DNA of 50,489 nucleotides, taken from contig JARGPP010000024.1 of assembly GCA_029210085.1 (NCBI GenBank), positions 68,175 to 118,663 on the forward strand. Direction: 5' to 3'. The stretch is from Legionellaceae bacterium (lineage in GTDB: Bacteria; Pseudomonadota; Gammaproteobacteria; Legionellales; Legionellaceae). Below the pieces are notes generated by a model. It made no database searches. It was not told the origin of the DNA and was given only the letters and a program-made list of their open reading frames with translations. A program made the position numbers and the translations under genes. Position 1 is the first letter of the stretch, and each line of letters starts with the position of its first letter. Shown here one piece after another: positions 26,971 through 35,163 of the stretch.

Positions 26971-28656
26971 TTATGCCCCTACTGTATTTAACAATATATT
27001 CTGCTCCGCTTGCACCGCTTCAGCCCCATAAAACCCTTCTGCTTTTAATACTTCAAATATTTTCCCAACACTTTCTGCCACTGTATGCTTTGACGTATCA
27101 ATGATAATGTCTGGTTGCTCTGGCACTTCATAAGGAGAATCAACGCCTGTAAAGTTGGTCATTAATCCATCCTCTGCTTGTTGATATAGTCTTTTAATAT
27201 CTCGAGACTTACATACTTCAATCGGTGTCGAAACATAAATCTCAATAAATCCACCATATTGCGTTATTTCCTTACGAACCGTTTTTCTCATGGCCGAAAA
27301 AGGCGCAATAGCTGCGATAAGAGTAATCCCTCCATGCTTCGTAATTTCTGATGCAACATATCCCAAACGCTCAATATTGGTATCTCTATCTGCTTTTGAA
27401 AAACCAAGGCCTTTAGATAAGCGTCTTCGTACCACATCTCCATCCAGTAAAGTCACACGTCGTAAATTTTCCTCTAAAATTTTAGCTTCTACGGCCTTTG
27501 CAAGTGTTGATTTTCCAGCGCCAGATAATCCTGTGAAAAACAAAGTGAATCCTTGCTCACATTTGGGCGGATAAGCCTTTTGTAATGTTTGGATGACTTC
27601 CGGAAACGAAAACCAATCAGGCAAAGCCTTCCTCTCTTTTAAAGCTGCCCGCAAAGCAGTTCCTGAAATATTTTGAACCGTATCCGAAGGCTTCACTTCA
27701 TCCACACTTAAAAACACTGCTTTCTCTTTGATATAAACAATCTCAGGAGATGCCACCATTTCAATTTCGATTTCATCCTGATATGTGCGTAACAGTGCTT
27801 GTGCTGCATATGCATCATAAAACGGCTGATTCTGAGCATTGAGTCCAGGACCTGCATGATCACGCCCCACAATAAAATGTGTGGCACCATAATTTTTACG
27901 AATCATCGCGTGCCAAAGCGCCTCTCGTGGCCCTCCCATTCTCATTGCAAGTGGCAATACGCTGAGTATGGCATGCGCTTTATAATATTTTAAAACATGC
28001 TCATAACATTTAACTCGTAAAATATAATCAATATCACCAGGTTTCGTCATACCCACTACAGGTTGAATGAATAGATTTGCCTGCACTTTTTTTGCTGCGC
28101 GTTGCGTCAATTCAAAATGGGCGCGGTGCATCGGATTGCGTGTTTGAAATGCCACCACACGAGACCAACCATACCATTCAAATAACTGCTTTAATTGAGC
28201 TGGTGTATGTCTATATTCAAGAAAATCATAATGTGATGGGCGAGACAAAACCTCAATTTTTCCACCGATATACCACGAACCTGCTTCATGATATAAATAA
28301 TTCACCCCAGGATGCAGTACATCTGTTGTTCCAAATACCTGTTCTGCTTCTAATGCTTTATTAGGCTGCCAAATAGCGCTCACTGTGAGTCGTGCAAGCG
28401 GGGTATTCTCATCATTCACCAAGGTGATGTTATCACCCAGATTGCATTGTAAGGCAAACGTTTCTGATACATCTAACGTAATCGGCATAGGCCAAAGTAT
28501 ACCGTTCTTTAAACGCATGTTCTCACACACAGACCGATAATCGGCTTCATCTAGAAAACCGGTTAATGGCCAAAAAGCATCGTTTAACAAACACTCAACA
28601 TCACAAAGCTGGCGTTTTGTAAGCGTCCAATATTTTATGCTCTTTGCTTTCAGCAT
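26971..28656 (-). CDS. Fused ATP sulfurylase / APS kinase (PAPS synthase)
   Basis: Bifunctional enzyme of 561 aa that makes 3'-phosphoadenylyl sulfate from sulfate and ATP. N-terminal PUA-like and ATP sulfurylase part: VVAFQTRNPMHRAHFELTQR (QTRNPxHRAH, about 163-182) and VGRDHAGPG (about 262). C-terminal APS kinase: P-loop TGLSGAGKSTLAKAV (about 374-388), LDGDVVRRRLSKGLGFSK, RDTNIERLGYVA. A cytosolic PAPS source directly inside an operon with a sulfotransferase means the pathway is for sulfation, not cysteine synthesis (no cysH/cysI seen). The ATG overlaps the ABC gene end by 56 bases; AAAGGA is close upstream. Confidence 0.92.
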   Translation of the reverse strand: MLKAKSIKYWTLTKRQLCDVECLLNDAFWPLTGFLDEADYRSVCENMRLKNGILWPMPITLDVSETFALQCNLGDNITLVNDENTPLARLTVSAIWQPNKALEAEQVFGTTDVLHPGVNYLYHEAGSWYIGGKIEVLSRPSHYDFLEYRHTPAQLKQLFEWYGWSRVVAFQTRNPMHRAHFELTQRAAKKVQANLFIQPVVGMTKPGDIDYILRVKCYEHVLKYYKAHAILSVLPLAMRMGGPREALWHAMIRKNYGATHFIVGRDHAGPGLNAQNQPFYDAYAAQALLRTYQDEIEIEMVASPEIVYIKEKAVFLSVDEVKPSDTVQNISGTALRAALKERKALPDWFSFPEVIQTLQKAYPPKCEQGFTLFFTGLSGAGKSTLAKAVEAKILEENLRRVTLLDGDVVRRRLSKGLGFSKADRDTNIERLGYVASEITKHGGITLIAAIAPFSAMRKTVRKEITQYGGFIEIYVSTPIEVCKSRDIKRLYQQAEDGLMTNFTGVDSPYEVPEQPDIIIDTSKHTVAESVGKIFEVLKAEGFYGAEAVQAEQNILLNTVGA

Positions 28657-30397
28657 GAATCCTTTCCTTTTGTATACGATTGTCTGCTTGGGTTAATATA
28701 ATTTCTTGTGTAGCAAACGCGCTCATTTCATGTTGGTGCGAAATAATCACAATCGTTAATTTTCCAGATAATGCATGGAGTGCGGCTTGAATTTTTTGAA
28801 GGCTCTCTGAGTCTAATGCGTTCGTACTTTCATCGAGCACAAGCAGTTCTGGCTTCATCAAAAGCGCTCTTGCAAGTGCAATGCGTTGTCGTTCACCGCC
28901 TGATAACCGGACTCCTCTGTCTCCCAAAATAGTATCAAGCCCATGTTCTAAATCATGTATGAAATCAGCGGCCGCTGAATCAAGTGCATTCCACAGCTCT
29001 GCATCTGTTTGATGAGAACCAAACCAAGTTAGGTTATCACGTACTGATGCATTAAATAAAAAAACGTCTTGTGTCACATAAGCAACACGCCGTCGCCATG
29101 ACGTATTATTTTTTATTTGGAGTAATTGATTATCAACCCAAATTTCACCTTTGGTTGGGTGAAGTAGCCCAACCATTAAATCAGCCAATGTAGACTTCCC
29201 AGCTCCCGATGGTCCCACCAGAGCTATCGTACTATTTTTTTTAAGCTTAAATGATATATTTTCAATGACAACACACTCAGGTTTTGAAGGGTAACAAAAG
29301 CTAATATGTTTAAATTCAAGCTGTGATTCAAATACAATGTTTTCTTCACCCGAAACGCACGCGGCTTGCTCCGCTAAACATGCTCGTGACAAGTCTTTTA
29401 TTTCGCAGTAAGCAGGCAACTGATGCAAAATACGTTGATATATTTGTTGACCACTAGATACCATTGGTAACAAACGTGAAAAAACAATCAATAACAATAA
29501 CAATGCCCCCAAAGGCACATGAAGCACAGTAATTGCCACATACAACAACACACTGAATAACACGACTGAGCTACAGCTATATAATAATTTACTTCTGGCT
29601 GTCATCATCGTCACACGCTGATTTTCATGCTCCAATGACGCGTTAACTGTCACCAACTCATCCATAAATTGCGTTTCAAGGCCTGAACCTTTAATCATTT
29701 TCAAAGCTGCAAATTGCTCACTGATGGCTTGAAAAATAGTTTGGTTTTGCTTTAAATGAGCACTTCCTGCCCGCGATGTTAAACTATGCAAAGGCAGCAT
29801 TAAACCCAGTAGCAACACAGCACACCCCACTGCAAGCAAGGTCATCTTAAACGACAATAAACACGCAAGTCCGGTATATACTAATATGAGCAGTAGGTTA
29901 TTCATTAAACTCAATAACTGATGGTTACAAAGTGAAACACCTTGCACCTGTGTCGTTAAAGTATAAAGTATATCTGACATTTTTCGCTTCAAAAAAAAGG
30001 GCCATGGCGTTTGTAATAGTTGCTGATGTAAATGAGCTCGCAGATATCTTGTATATTTTTGTTGAAGACTAGCGCTTACAATTTGCTCAAAGTAAGCAAG
30101 AAAAGCTAAAAAACTAATAATTAAAGTATAAACACACAACATACTCACTAAATTCATGGGCAAATGCACAACTCTAAAAAAATTACCGATATGTGTCATG
30201 ACACCATGACTTGCACTAGGTCCCAGCGATAGTCCAATTAGCTGCAACAAAGGCAAAATGAGCAACAGTCCAAGGCCTGAAGTTAAGCTTCGTGTCAGCA
30301 TTAAAGAGAAGGTTAATACTGTGCGAGCACGATTAAAGCGCAATAAATCACTGAATAAATCACGCAGTAATTGAATGTTTTTTAATTTCAGGGCCAT
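28601..30397 (-). CDS. ABC exporter, fused membrane and ATPase domains
   Basis: 598-aa half-transporter. Six transmembrane helices in residues 20-310, then an ATPase with Walker A GPSGAGKSTLADLM (about 395), Q-loop VTQDVFLFN (about 440), signature LSGGERQRIALARALL (about 500), Walker B LLVLDESTNALDSES (about 520) and the H-loop VIISHQHEMS. No C39 peptidase domain at the N-terminus, so leader removal must be done by another protein (the B2 protein is the candidate). Works as a homodimer, likely exporting the operon product. Starts 1 base after the PqqD stop, without a clear ribosome site, so translation is probably coupled. Confidence 0.9.
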   Translation of the reverse strand: MALKLKNIQLLRDLFSDLLRFNRARTVLTFSLMLTRSLTSGLGLLLILPLLQLIGLSLGPSASHGVMTHIGNFFRVVHLPMNLVSMLCVYTLIISFLAFLAYFEQIVSASLQQKYTRYLRAHLHQQLLQTPWPFFLKRKMSDILYTLTTQVQGVSLCNHQLLSLMNNLLLILVYTGLACLLSFKMTLLAVGCAVLLLGLMLPLHSLTSRAGSAHLKQNQTIFQAISEQFAALKMIKGSGLETQFMDELVTVNASLEHENQRVTMMTARSKLLYSCSSVVLFSVLLYVAITVLHVPLGALLLLLIVFSRLLPMVSSGQQIYQRILHQLPAYCEIKDLSRACLAEQAACVSGEENIVFESQLEFKHISFCYPSKPECVVIENISFKLKKNSTIALVGPSGAGKSTLADLMVGLLHPTKGEIWVDNQLLQIKNNTSWRRRVAYVTQDVFLFNASVRDNLTWFGSHQTDAELWNALDSAAADFIHDLEHGLDTILGDRGVRLSGGERQRIALARALLMKPELLVLDESTNALDSESLQKIQAALHALSGKLTIVIISHQHEMSAFATQEIILTQADNRIQKERIHAESKEHKILDAYKTPAL

Positions 30398-30398
30398 T

Positions 30399-30689
30399 TT
30401 AAATGGCTGAAAACAGCAAGAAATCTTGTGCGAGCATCGCTTCTACAAATACGCTGACATCAGTCATTGCTCTGTTTTCATCTAAGTCATACGTTGCTTT
30501 CAAATAAGCAGCCATCTCTTTTGGAGCCATTGGCTTTTTTTCTAATAGCGCCCAAAGTTCTGCACCCACGAGATTAAGCCCATGATAACCACCATCTTTT
30601 GGGTCCATCATGACAATTTCATCTTCAACTTGGGTATACACAACCTCTTCATTAATCATAAGTGGCTGCGTTATATCTAATACTTGCAT
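30399..30689 (-). CDS. PqqD-family peptide-recognition protein
   Basis: 96-aa winged-helix protein of the PqqD / RiPP recognition element family. DGGYHGLNLVGAELWALLEK (residues about 32-51) is the conserved strand-turn-helix, preceded by EDEIVMMDPK and followed by a helical C-terminus. In lasso pathways such a protein (B1) binds the leader peptide and hands it to the B2 protease. AGGAG nine bases before the ATG; 12 bases after the sulfotransferase stop. The matching protease lies divergently at 32794. Confidence 0.85.
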   Translation of the reverse strand: MQVLDITQPLMINEEVVYTQVEDEIVMMDPKDGGYHGLNLVGAELWALLEKKPMAPKEMAAYLKATYDLDENRAMTDVSVFVEAMLAQDFLLFSAI

Positions 30690-30701
30690 GTGTCCATACT
30701 C

Positions 30702-31547
30702 CTAAAGATAACCATAGGCTTCCATCATTTCACCATGGTCATGAATAATCTGATTCACTTGGTTGGATGTTAATGTATTTTTCCAATCACCCACAATCCC
30801 TTTTCTAAAAAAAGCTTTAGCTTGAGCCGGCTTTTCTCTAAACCCATCGTCTTGTTCTAAACGCTGTAACCGTCTAATATCTGAGTACTTTAATGCACGC
30901 TCAATTGCCGCAGGCTCTGTGTTTATTTTTAAAAAATTCACTGCTTTGGTAAACGTTTCAATAGGATTCTTTTTCATGTCTTCGTAACGTAACACTAAAC
31001 AATTTATATTTTTTGCATCACGCCAACTTTGGACATGCATCGACCACGATAATAGTTGTTGACGCAACTGTTCATGTTGCCTTTGATTACCTTTGCAAAA
31101 TGTCAAATCAGGCGTTTTCATTGAAATAATCGCTTGATCAATCGAGCAACACAAATGACTCGCAAACGAAATAGCAACATCTAATGGATTTCGAATAAAA
31201 TACAATGCCCCCAAACAACTATTCGCCGGAATCAATGCGCTGCCATCACGAAAATAGGTATAGGCATCATGAATTTTATGATATTCCACCGTGGTCGCTT
31301 GCTTGGCATGCCACCGATAAACAGCCGGACGTAATGCATCTAGCTCATCGTGAGATAAATATGCACTATCAAATCCAAGTGCCGTATCAACCCAACCGCG
31401 AGCACTTGCAATTGCACCGGTCTGCAGACTATTTAACCCAAGTGCTTTATCTGACGTATCGAGTATATGCGCTAAAAATATTCTAAACCATGTATTGCCC
31501 GACTTTGGATAAGAAGCTAACCAATAAATACCGGCTTGATCAGACAC
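30702..31547 (-). CDS. PAPS-dependent sulfotransferase
   Basis: Soluble sulfotransferase (281 aa). WLASYPKSGNTWFRIFLAH (about 9-27) is the 5'-phosphosulfate-binding loop; LRYEDMKKNP (about 187-197) precedes the 3'-phosphate site; FRKGIVGDWKN (about 247-257) is the RKGxxGDWKN signature of cytosolic-type sulfotransferases. It transfers sulfate to a hydroxyl of an unknown acceptor, plausibly Tyr/Ser/Thr of a peptide or a sugar (inference from the operon). The start is GTG at 31547 with GAGG eight bases upstream; it overlaps the kinase stop by 8 bases, showing tight coupling. Confidence 0.9.
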   Translation of the reverse strand: MSDQAGIYWLASYPKSGNTWFRIFLAHILDTSDKALGLNSLQTGAIASARGWVDTALGFDSAYLSHDELDALRPAVYRWHAKQATTVEYHKIHDAYTYFRDGSALIPANSCLGALYFIRNPLDVAISFASHLCCSIDQAIISMKTPDLTFCKGNQRQHEQLRQQLLSWSMHVQSWRDAKNINCLVLRYEDMKKNPIETFTKAVNFLKINTEPAAIERALKYSDIRRLQRLEQDDGFREKPAQAKAFFRKGIVGDWKNTLTSNQVNQIIHDHGEMMEAYGYL

Positions 31548-32457
31548 TTAAAAGGCCTCGCGCTGCTAAATCAGTTTCGACTAAATTAACCAGCTCATCT
31601 AGCTGAAAACCTGCTTTGGGTCGTGTAATGCGCACAACACTCACACGAGATGCCAAAGTACCTGTTTGCTTTAAGTGTGCTTTTACTTTGTCGAAACCTT
31701 TTAGATATTGATAACGATACGTATTATTTTTAAGAGGTAAGACTTTTTGCATCCCCTCAATTGCTTTAAACTCAAACGTATCAAGATTATGCGAGTTTAA
31801 AATATACACCACTTTCAAGGGCAGATTCGCCGAACAAAATTGTACATCAAGTGGCACAGAGAATTTCTCAAGTTCAGGCCTAATTCGCCTTAATGCATGT
31901 GTTTTTACTTCTAATCTTTTACTTGAATCAGCCCACAATTTAATTTGAGGGAAGCTGGGTATCACATCACCTGCAGGATTAATCGCACATACATCATCCG
32001 CTAAAATAGAATAGCCACGCCGCATAAAAGCACCTGATAGCGTTGATTTACCTGCCCCTGAATGCCCGGAGAACGAGATACAGTGCTGCCCTATTTTTAT
32101 TGCATTAGCATGCAGCAAAAATAAATCACGCTGCATGAGTAGCGCCCCCATACACGAACCCAATAAAAAAACGCGAACACTGTCTTGATCACTCGCCTCA
32201 TCTGGAGCAATAGTAATATGACTGCCATTGCGAATCAGGTAGCGGGCAACCTTCGGAACATTGAGCCAAAGTGCATTTTGATTTGATTGATAAAAAGCGC
32301 CCTTGGCCACAGGATTTGATAAACCGATTGGACTGACTTCTCCAAACTCAATCACAACATCAGTTGGCATATCTGCTAAATAATCAGGACGAGATAATAA
32401 TTCAGGAAGCTCCAATTGACTTTGAATATTTAGCTGAAAAGCATAATACTGAAACAT
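31540..32457 (-). CDS. HPr-kinase-like protein (RiPP tailoring kinase type)
   Basis: 305 aa. A P-loop ISFSGHSGAGKSTLSGAFMR (about 128-148) followed by GYSILADDVCAI is the HPr kinase/phosphorylase C-terminal fold, but the full HPrK N-terminal domain and the phosphoserine-loop signature are missing. In lasso clusters such HprK-like proteins phosphorylate the C-terminal Ser of the precursor. The N-terminal 110 residues are strand-rich and not recognised. First gene of the six-gene minus-strand operon; AGGGA nine bases before the ATG at 32457. A regulatory HprK role (with PTS) is unlikely in this context. Confidence 0.8.
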   Translation of the reverse strand: MFQYYAFQLNIQSQLELPELLSRPDYLADMPTDVVIEFGEVSPIGLSNPVAKGAFYQSNQNALWLNVPKVARYLIRNGSHITIAPDEASDQDSVRVFLLGSCMGALLMQRDLFLLHANAIKIGQHCISFSGHSGAGKSTLSGAFMRRGYSILADDVCAINPAGDVIPSFPQIKLWADSSKRLEVKTHALRRIRPELEKFSVPLDVQFCSANLPLKVVYILNSHNLDTFEFKAIEGMQKVLPLKNNTYRYQYLKGFDKVKAHLKQTGTLASRVSVVRITRPKAGFQLDELVNLVETDLAARGLLSV

Positions 32458-32793
32458 TTACTTTAATCCCTGAAAGCAAATACAAATTTCATCTATTGTG
32501 TCACAAATATTACGATATTCAATAAGATTTCTGGCATCGACAGGTTAATATACTGCCAAATCAAGAAGCAAATATACTCAGCACCACTCAGGCTGTTATA
32601 TACAATGGACTCCACAAAGAATATTCAGCGCACATATACAACTCTAAATACATGTCCTACCTCATTATCACTTTTATTGAGAAAATAACCGGTCGTTTAA
32701 TTTAAACAACATTCAAAAACCTGTATCCTCATTTTTTATGAAGTTATTTAGACCATGATATTATGGATACCATAGCTACTCAAAGGATTTTTT
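32458..32793. other. Divergent intergenic region of the RiPP-like locus
   Basis: 336 AT-rich bases between the kinase gene (minus) and the B2 gene (plus). A possible minus-strand promoter is TTGAGT (32778-32783) with TATCAT (32755-32760), spacing 17; a possible plus-strand -10 TATTAT is at 32759-32764 with a weak -35 at 32736. The putative minus-strand leader would be about 290 bases long, enough to hold a precursor peptide gene. The only small ORF with a good ribosome site is at 32588-32653 (minus). No terminator or riboswitch shape was seen. Confidence 0.5.
32588..32653 (-). CDS. Tyr-rich 21-aa ORF, weak candidate precursor peptide
   Basis: ATG at 32653 with GAGG six bases upstream encodes 21 residues beginning MYLELYMCAEYS and ending PLYITA, with four tyrosines, two Ser and one Thr that could accept sulfate or phosphate. 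It lies in the leader of the operon. Against it: it is very short for leader plus core, and the lasso leader motif YxxPxL is not present. The ORF could be chance. Confidence 0.25.
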   Translation of the reverse strand: MYLELYMCAEYSLWSPLYITA

Positions 32794-33288
32794 ATGCTAA
32801 CAACACTCATAAAAAAAACACGCACTTTTTATCGCATCTCATTCAAACTCAAAGGCTTGTTTGTTCTTAATTTTTTCTTGTGTGGCATCGCACGTATGTG
32901 CATTAACCTGTTTCCCTTAAAACACTTATCGCCTTACTTGGGTACACTCCATAAAAACACTATTTTTTCAACCATACTCTCACCTAAACAACACCATCAT
33001 GCCATACAACTTAAACGCTCGATTAAATTAGTAGCAAAATATACCCCTTGGAATTCAAACTGCTTAACCCAAGCCATGGTTGCAAAGTTTTGGTGCAAGC
33101 GCCTTCATATTCCTTATATTTTGTATATTGGCTTTGCAAAAGACACTGAAAAACCCAGTGGATATGCTTCTCATGCCTGGCTGACAGCAGGACCTGTTGC
33201 CATCACAGGAGAGCACAGTTTTTCAAGTTTTCGTGTCATTTCAAGTTATGTGACTCCCACAGTGATACAGCAAGAAATCACATCATGA
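32794..33288 (+). CDS. Lasso-peptide-type B2 leader peptidase
   Basis: 164-aa transglutaminase-fold protein of the PF13471 type (B2 / McjB C-terminal part). Catalytic Cys in WNSNCLTQAMVAKFW (about residue 90) and His in YASHAWLTAG (about 127); the third acidic residue is not obvious (the closest is Glu in TGEHS, 13 residues after the His). Upstream, LVAKYTPWNSNC and the following LHIPYILYIGFAKD are standard family sequence. It should cut the leader peptide held by the PqqD-like protein. The ribosome site AAAGGA lies six bases before the ATG. Divergent from the kinase-sulfotransferase operon. Confidence 0.82.
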   Translation: MLTTLIKKTRTFYRISFKLKGLFVLNFFLCGIARMCINLFPLKHLSPYLGTLHKNTIFSTILSPKQHHHAIQLKRSIKLVAKYTPWNSNCLTQAMVAKFWCKRLHIPYILYIGFAKDTEKPSGYASHAWLTAGPVAITGEHSFSSFRVISSYVTPTVIQQEITS

Positions 33289-33294
33289 TACACG

Positions 33295-34086
33295 TCATAT
33301 TTTTCCTCTTACCTTTCCCCATAATTGCCCAAGATACTCATGCTTTGCAGCATTAAATCTGGCAATATTTCCAAGCGTGGGTAAGAAAGACTGCCATGCC
33401 CCTTTTTTATCATCTTTTAAAAACAAATAATTACAGGGCGCCGCAATAGGATGCAATCCTTGCTTTTCAAAAAGCATCATTGAACGCGGCATATGAAGGG
33501 CTGAGGTTACTAAATAAAACGGGGCATCTCCTACCAAAGGCTTCGTTAAACACGCTTCATCAGCTGTATTGATTGAGTCAGATTCTAATACACGATCTGC
33601 TTCTGGCACATGCATCCAATCTGTAAATTCAGCAAATCGAGCTGCTACCGTATATTCTGGTTTAGAGAGGCCCGCACCTGATAAAATCAAATGAGCATCG
33701 GGTAGCTTTTGATATAAACGCACCCCCTCAAGCACACGCCTTAAACTAGGCCCACTCAATGCTTCAATGGCAGGCACTTCCAACGTTTCGGCAACGCCTC
33801 CTCCCAATACGACAACCCAGTGCACATTGGGATTCACCTGCTCAACACGCGCATATTGGTTTTCAAGTCTCGTGACCATCCAGTTTGGAAACCATGCCGT
33901 ACTAACCGCATAAAAACCAAGCCACAATAGCAATAAAATAAAGCCTACGCGCTTCCCAACACATGCACCTCCAGGCCAAAGCAGGTAAATAATGAGCCCT
34001 AGTAAAATTACAAACACTAAAAAAAGTGGATTCAATAAATACTCAAAAAAACCTCTTAACATTGATGCTTGGACTGCACTGACCAT
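33295..34086 (-). CDS. YdcF/DUF218-family membrane protein
   Basis: 263 aa with two N-terminal transmembrane helices (about 12-35 and 45-62) and a DUF218 domain: VVLGGGVAET (about 92), LILSGAG and SDSINTADEA (about 155-190), FYLVTSALHMPRSMMLFEKQG (about 205-225). Relatives (ElyC, SanA, YdcF) act at the cell envelope; ElyC affects peptidoglycan and lipid-carrier use. AAGGAGG six bases before the ATG confirms the start. It follows lptG after 15 bases, in the envelope operon lptF-lptG-ydcF. Confidence 0.85.
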   Translation of the reverse strand: MVSAVQASMLRGFFEYLLNPLFLVFVILLGLIIYLLWPGGACVGKRVGFILLLLWLGFYAVSTAWFPNWMVTRLENQYARVEQVNPNVHWVVVLGGGVAETLEVPAIEALSGPSLRRVLEGVRLYQKLPDAHLILSGAGLSKPEYTVAARFAEFTDWMHVPEADRVLESDSINTADEACLTKPLVGDAPFYLVTSALHMPRSMMLFEKQGLHPIAAPCNYLFLKDDKKGAWQSFLPTLGNIARFNAAKHEYLGQLWGKVRGKI

Positions 34087-34101
34087 GCAAAACCTCCTTG
34101 C

Positions 34102-35163
34102 TTAACGCATCCGTCTCATTGAATATAAGCCAACCAGTGCAAATACTGCCGTTGGCAAAATAGCAGCTAACTCAGGTGACCAATGCAATACATCGGCTAA
34201 TGGGCCAAAAAAACGATTGGCCAAATGAAAACCAAATCCAACACTTGCTCCTGCAAGTAGCTTTGCACCCATCGTTGATGAGCGCAGTGGGCCAAAGACA
34301 AAAGGAATTGCGAGCATCATCATCACAGCTGTTGTCAGCGGTTGAACCAAACGTTGCCAATAAGCCAGTTTATAATGAAAAAACTGCCCTCTCCCATGCT
34401 TGGACTGTACATAATGTCTCAGCGCTAAAAAATCCAACTCATCCGGCTGCTTGCCACTCACTCGCAGTGTCACCATGTCAAGGGGTATATCCCAGGGTAT
34501 ATTGTCGACCACTTGCACTCGGGTCTGATTATTGTGGAAAGATGTTTCTTCAATACCATAAGCACGCCATTCGCCTGACTGTTGAGTCAATCGCTCTATT
34601 TTTCTAACAAACTGTAATTGGTGGTGAGCATCAAAATGAAATTGTTCAATATTTTGTAGTACTTTATTCGATAGTGCATCTCCTATCACAACAAAATCAT
34701 TTTTGTTTTTAAGCCAAACGCCATGTAATGTTTGAACAGCTTGTCCATTATTAATAGCTTCCCACCGTTTTTCATTAGCAATCGCTAAAAAACGTGGTGC
34801 TAATACTTCGCCCAAAAACGCCACAAAAATGACCACAAGCACAGAGGCTTTAAGCACGGCCCATGTAATGCGCTTAACCGAAACACCTGCGGCTTGCATA
34901 ACAATGAGCTCACGATGACTCGCAAGATTACCAAGCCCCATAAGTGCACCCAGTAAACATGCAACTGGAAAAAATAAATATACTTCTCCTGGCACAGCCA
35001 AAAACATGACAGACAATGCTTGCTTAATATGGTATTGGCCTCGGCCTAAATCATCTAACTCATTAACAAATAAAATAAACAGTTGAAGCCCTGTTAACAT
35101 CAAAGTAACGAGTGCTATGGTACTCAGTACTGTTCTTGCAATATAACGATCTAGTAACTTCAT
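34102..35163 (-). CDS. lptG: LPS export ABC permease LptG
   Basis: Inner-membrane subunit of the LptB2FG transporter that extracts lipopolysaccharide toward LptC/LptA. 353 aa; six transmembrane helices, three at each end of a periplasmic beta-jellyroll. MKLLDRYIARTVLSTI at the start and PGEVYLFFPVACLLGALMGLG, LASHRELIVMQAAGVS (about 85-100) are family hallmarks. The start at 35163 overlaps the lptF stop (ATGA); a longer in-frame reading that runs into lptF is not used. Classical lptF-lptG order. Confidence 0.95.
   Translation of the reverse strand: MKLLDRYIARTVLSTIALVTLMLTGLQLFILFVNELDDLGRGQYHIKQALSVMFLAVPGEVYLFFPVACLLGALMGLGNLASHRELIVMQAAGVSVKRITWAVLKASVLVVIFVAFLGEVLAPRFLAIANEKRWEAINNGQAVQTLHGVWLKNKNDFVVIGDALSNKVLQNIEQFHFDAHHQLQFVRKIERLTQQSGEWRAYGIEETSFHNNQTRVQVVDNIPWDIPLDMVTLRVSGKQPDELDFLALRHYVQSKHGRGQFFHYKLAYWQRLVQPLTTAVMMMLAIPFVFGPLRSSTMGAKLLAGASVGFGFHLANRFFGPLADVLHWSPELAAILPTAVFALVGLYSMRRMR

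Noticed and set aside
31540-32457. True HPr kinase/phosphorylase of the PTS
   Set aside because: The N-terminal HPrK domain and PTS genes are absent, and the operon context is peptide tailoring.
32498-32548. 16-aa GTG-initiated plus-strand ORF
   Set aside because: Too short, no ribosome site, no conserved features.
32605-32688. 27-aa plus-strand ORF in the RiPP-like intergenic region
   Set aside because: No ribosome site, no leader motif; the surrounding frame is open for about 74 codons but without any standard start other than this ATG.
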